The notes below the pieces were generated by a model. It had not been told where the DNA came from and ran no database searches. It saw only the letters and a list, made by a program, of their open reading frames with translations. Positions 13,324-13,834 of a stretch of 13,834 nt of DNA are shown in pieces. Source of the stretch: Ruthenibacterium sp. (GTDB lineage: Bacteria > Bacillota > Clostridia > Oscillospirales > Ruminococcaceae); contig JAHHSK010000052.1 in NCBI GenBank assembly GCA_020025255.1, positions 1 to 13,834 of the forward strand, in the 5' to 3' direction. A program made the position numbers and the translations under genes. Numbering within the stretch: the stretch's first letter is position 1; each line of letters opens with the position of its first letter.

Positions 13324-13711
13324 GGATATGATCGTGACCGAACCGGATGGCCGGGTTCGGCTCACCTTCCGAAACCGGCAAGGTTCCGCCGTTCTTCAGG
13401 ATGTCTATGCGGAAGTTTCCAGTGCGGTATCCCAGCCGGGGGATCGCTGGGGCGCGCGCGCTGCCAACGAACTGCTGCGGCTTTCCGATGAGGGCATCCC
13501 GTATGCCGTTGCCCCGGATTTCCAGGAGGCTGCCGAGCCCGCGCCGCTGATCCCGCACGAAAAGCTGTCCGACAGCTTTTCCAAGCTTGCCGCTGCCATC
13601 ACGCGGCTGCGCACCTCGGCCACCCCCGAACGCGGCGGCATCATGAGTGCCGCAGATAAGAAAAAACTGGATGCCCTTGCCGGGGAGGGCGTTTTCGGAA
13701 AGGAGTTTTGA
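13307..13711 (+). CDS. Short tail fibre-like protein
   Basis: A 134-aa protein with a beta-rich N-terminal half and a C-terminal PERGGIMSAADKKKLDAL segment (residues about 108-124). The 'G(I/L)MSaaDK.KLD' motif is common in tail fibre and upper baseplate proteins, where it precedes or ends a trimeric domain. It starts at TTG (13307), eight bases after the GGGGGG run at 13293-13298, and overlaps the previous gene by 17 bp. ATG 13328 is an alternative that would drop seven residues. Lacking a receptor-binding C-terminus, it is more likely an adaptor to which a later fibre gene attaches. Fibre-related: confident; exact role: inferred. Confidence 0.75.
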   Translation: MSRLYKDMIVTEPDGRVRLTFRNRQGSAVLQDVYAEVSSAVSQPGDRWGARAANELLRLSDEGIPYAVAPDFQEAAEPAPLIPHEKLSDSFSKLAAAITRLRTSATPERGGIMSAADKKKLDALAGEGVFGKEF

Positions 13712-13714
13712 CAC

Positions 13715-13771
13715 ATGGAGCACACCTTTTCAGCTGCCTTCCCTCACTGCATCGGGGAGGGGGCACTATGA
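13715..13771 (+). CDS. 18-residue mini-ORF coupled to next gene
   Basis: ATG 13715 follows GGAAAGGAG (13697-13705) by nine bases and encodes 18 residues (MEHTFSAAFPHCIGEGAL). Its TGA overlaps the ATG of the next gene (ATGA at 13768-13771). The ribosome site of that next gene (GGGGAGG, 13754-13760) lies inside this mini-ORF. The arrangement repeats the one at 12875 and fits a coupling leader. A genuine micropeptide cannot be excluded. Confidence 0.4.
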   Translation: MEHTFSAAFPHCIGEGAL

Positions 13772-13834
13772 CATACACAATCGCACAAAGCGGCACGGCG
13801 ATCTGCGGCGGGCGGCGCGGGGAAAACGGCGTGC
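13768..13834 (+). CDS. Start of an unknown gene, cut by window edge
   Basis: An open frame from ATG 13768 runs off the right edge (22 codons visible, MTYTIAQSGTAICGGRRGEN and on). It has a strong ribosome site GGGGAGG seven bases upstream and an ATGA overlap with a mini-ORF. Too little is visible to assign a function; its place suggests another tail or lysis-region gene. Confidence 0.6.
   Translation, partial: MTYTIAQSGTAICGGRRGENGV

Noticed and set aside
1..13834. CRISPR arrays, tRNA genes, insertion sequences
   Set aside because: No regularly spaced repeats, cloverleaf-like sequence or transposase gene was recognised by eye. A tRNA scan and repeat search would confirm this.

Overview
The window is a GC-rich stretch of phage-derived DNA, most likely a prophage in a Gram-positive Clostridia-type host. 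Two things point there: almost every gene has a strong AAGGAGG-type ribosome site, and the structural proteins resemble those of siphophages from gut Clostridia (GP20-type scaffold, Gp15, DUF6711-like and Gp15-like tail proteins). I would guess an Oscillospiraceae-like host, but the sequence alone does not prove it.

Layout. The left end (1-120) holds no convincing gene, only a perfect 10-bp inverted repeat. Two leftward genes follow: an ImmA/IrrE-type metallopeptidase (121-567) and a small Xre-family repressor (605-970). About 315 bp of control DNA (971-1285) contains divergent promoters and two identical 12-bp operator palindromes. Everything to the right is on the plus strand, tightly packed, and reads as one late operon. 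Two small Cys-rich proteins come first. The packaging and head genes follow: small and large terminase, portal, scaffold and major capsid. Three head-tail joining genes lead to the tail tube, two tail assembly proteins, a short tape measure, a DUF6711-like distal tail protein and a tail-tip protein. Two small distal tail proteins and the first codons of another gene reach the right edge.

How it works together. In the quiescent state the Xre repressor is expected to hold the rightward promoter off through the CGTTGC/GCAACG sites. The metallopeptidase would remove the repressor on induction, as in the ImmR/ImmA pairs. The rightward transcript would then make a DNA-packaging head and a long non-contractile tail of the siphovirus type. 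No sheath or contractile baseplate genes are seen.

What stands out. Between the switch and the terminase there is no cro, integrase, replication or recombination gene, only two tiny zinc-binding-type proteins. This resembles the compact plan of PBSX-like phage particles rather than a complete temperate phage, although the missing modules could lie outside the window. Other points of interest are a 13-bp perfect GC hairpin after the tail tube gene, an in-frame stop/start junction between the two tail assembly genes, two mini-ORFs that overlap the next gene's start, repeated use of TTG starts, and a small gene with a perfect ribosome site but no start codon at the right distance.
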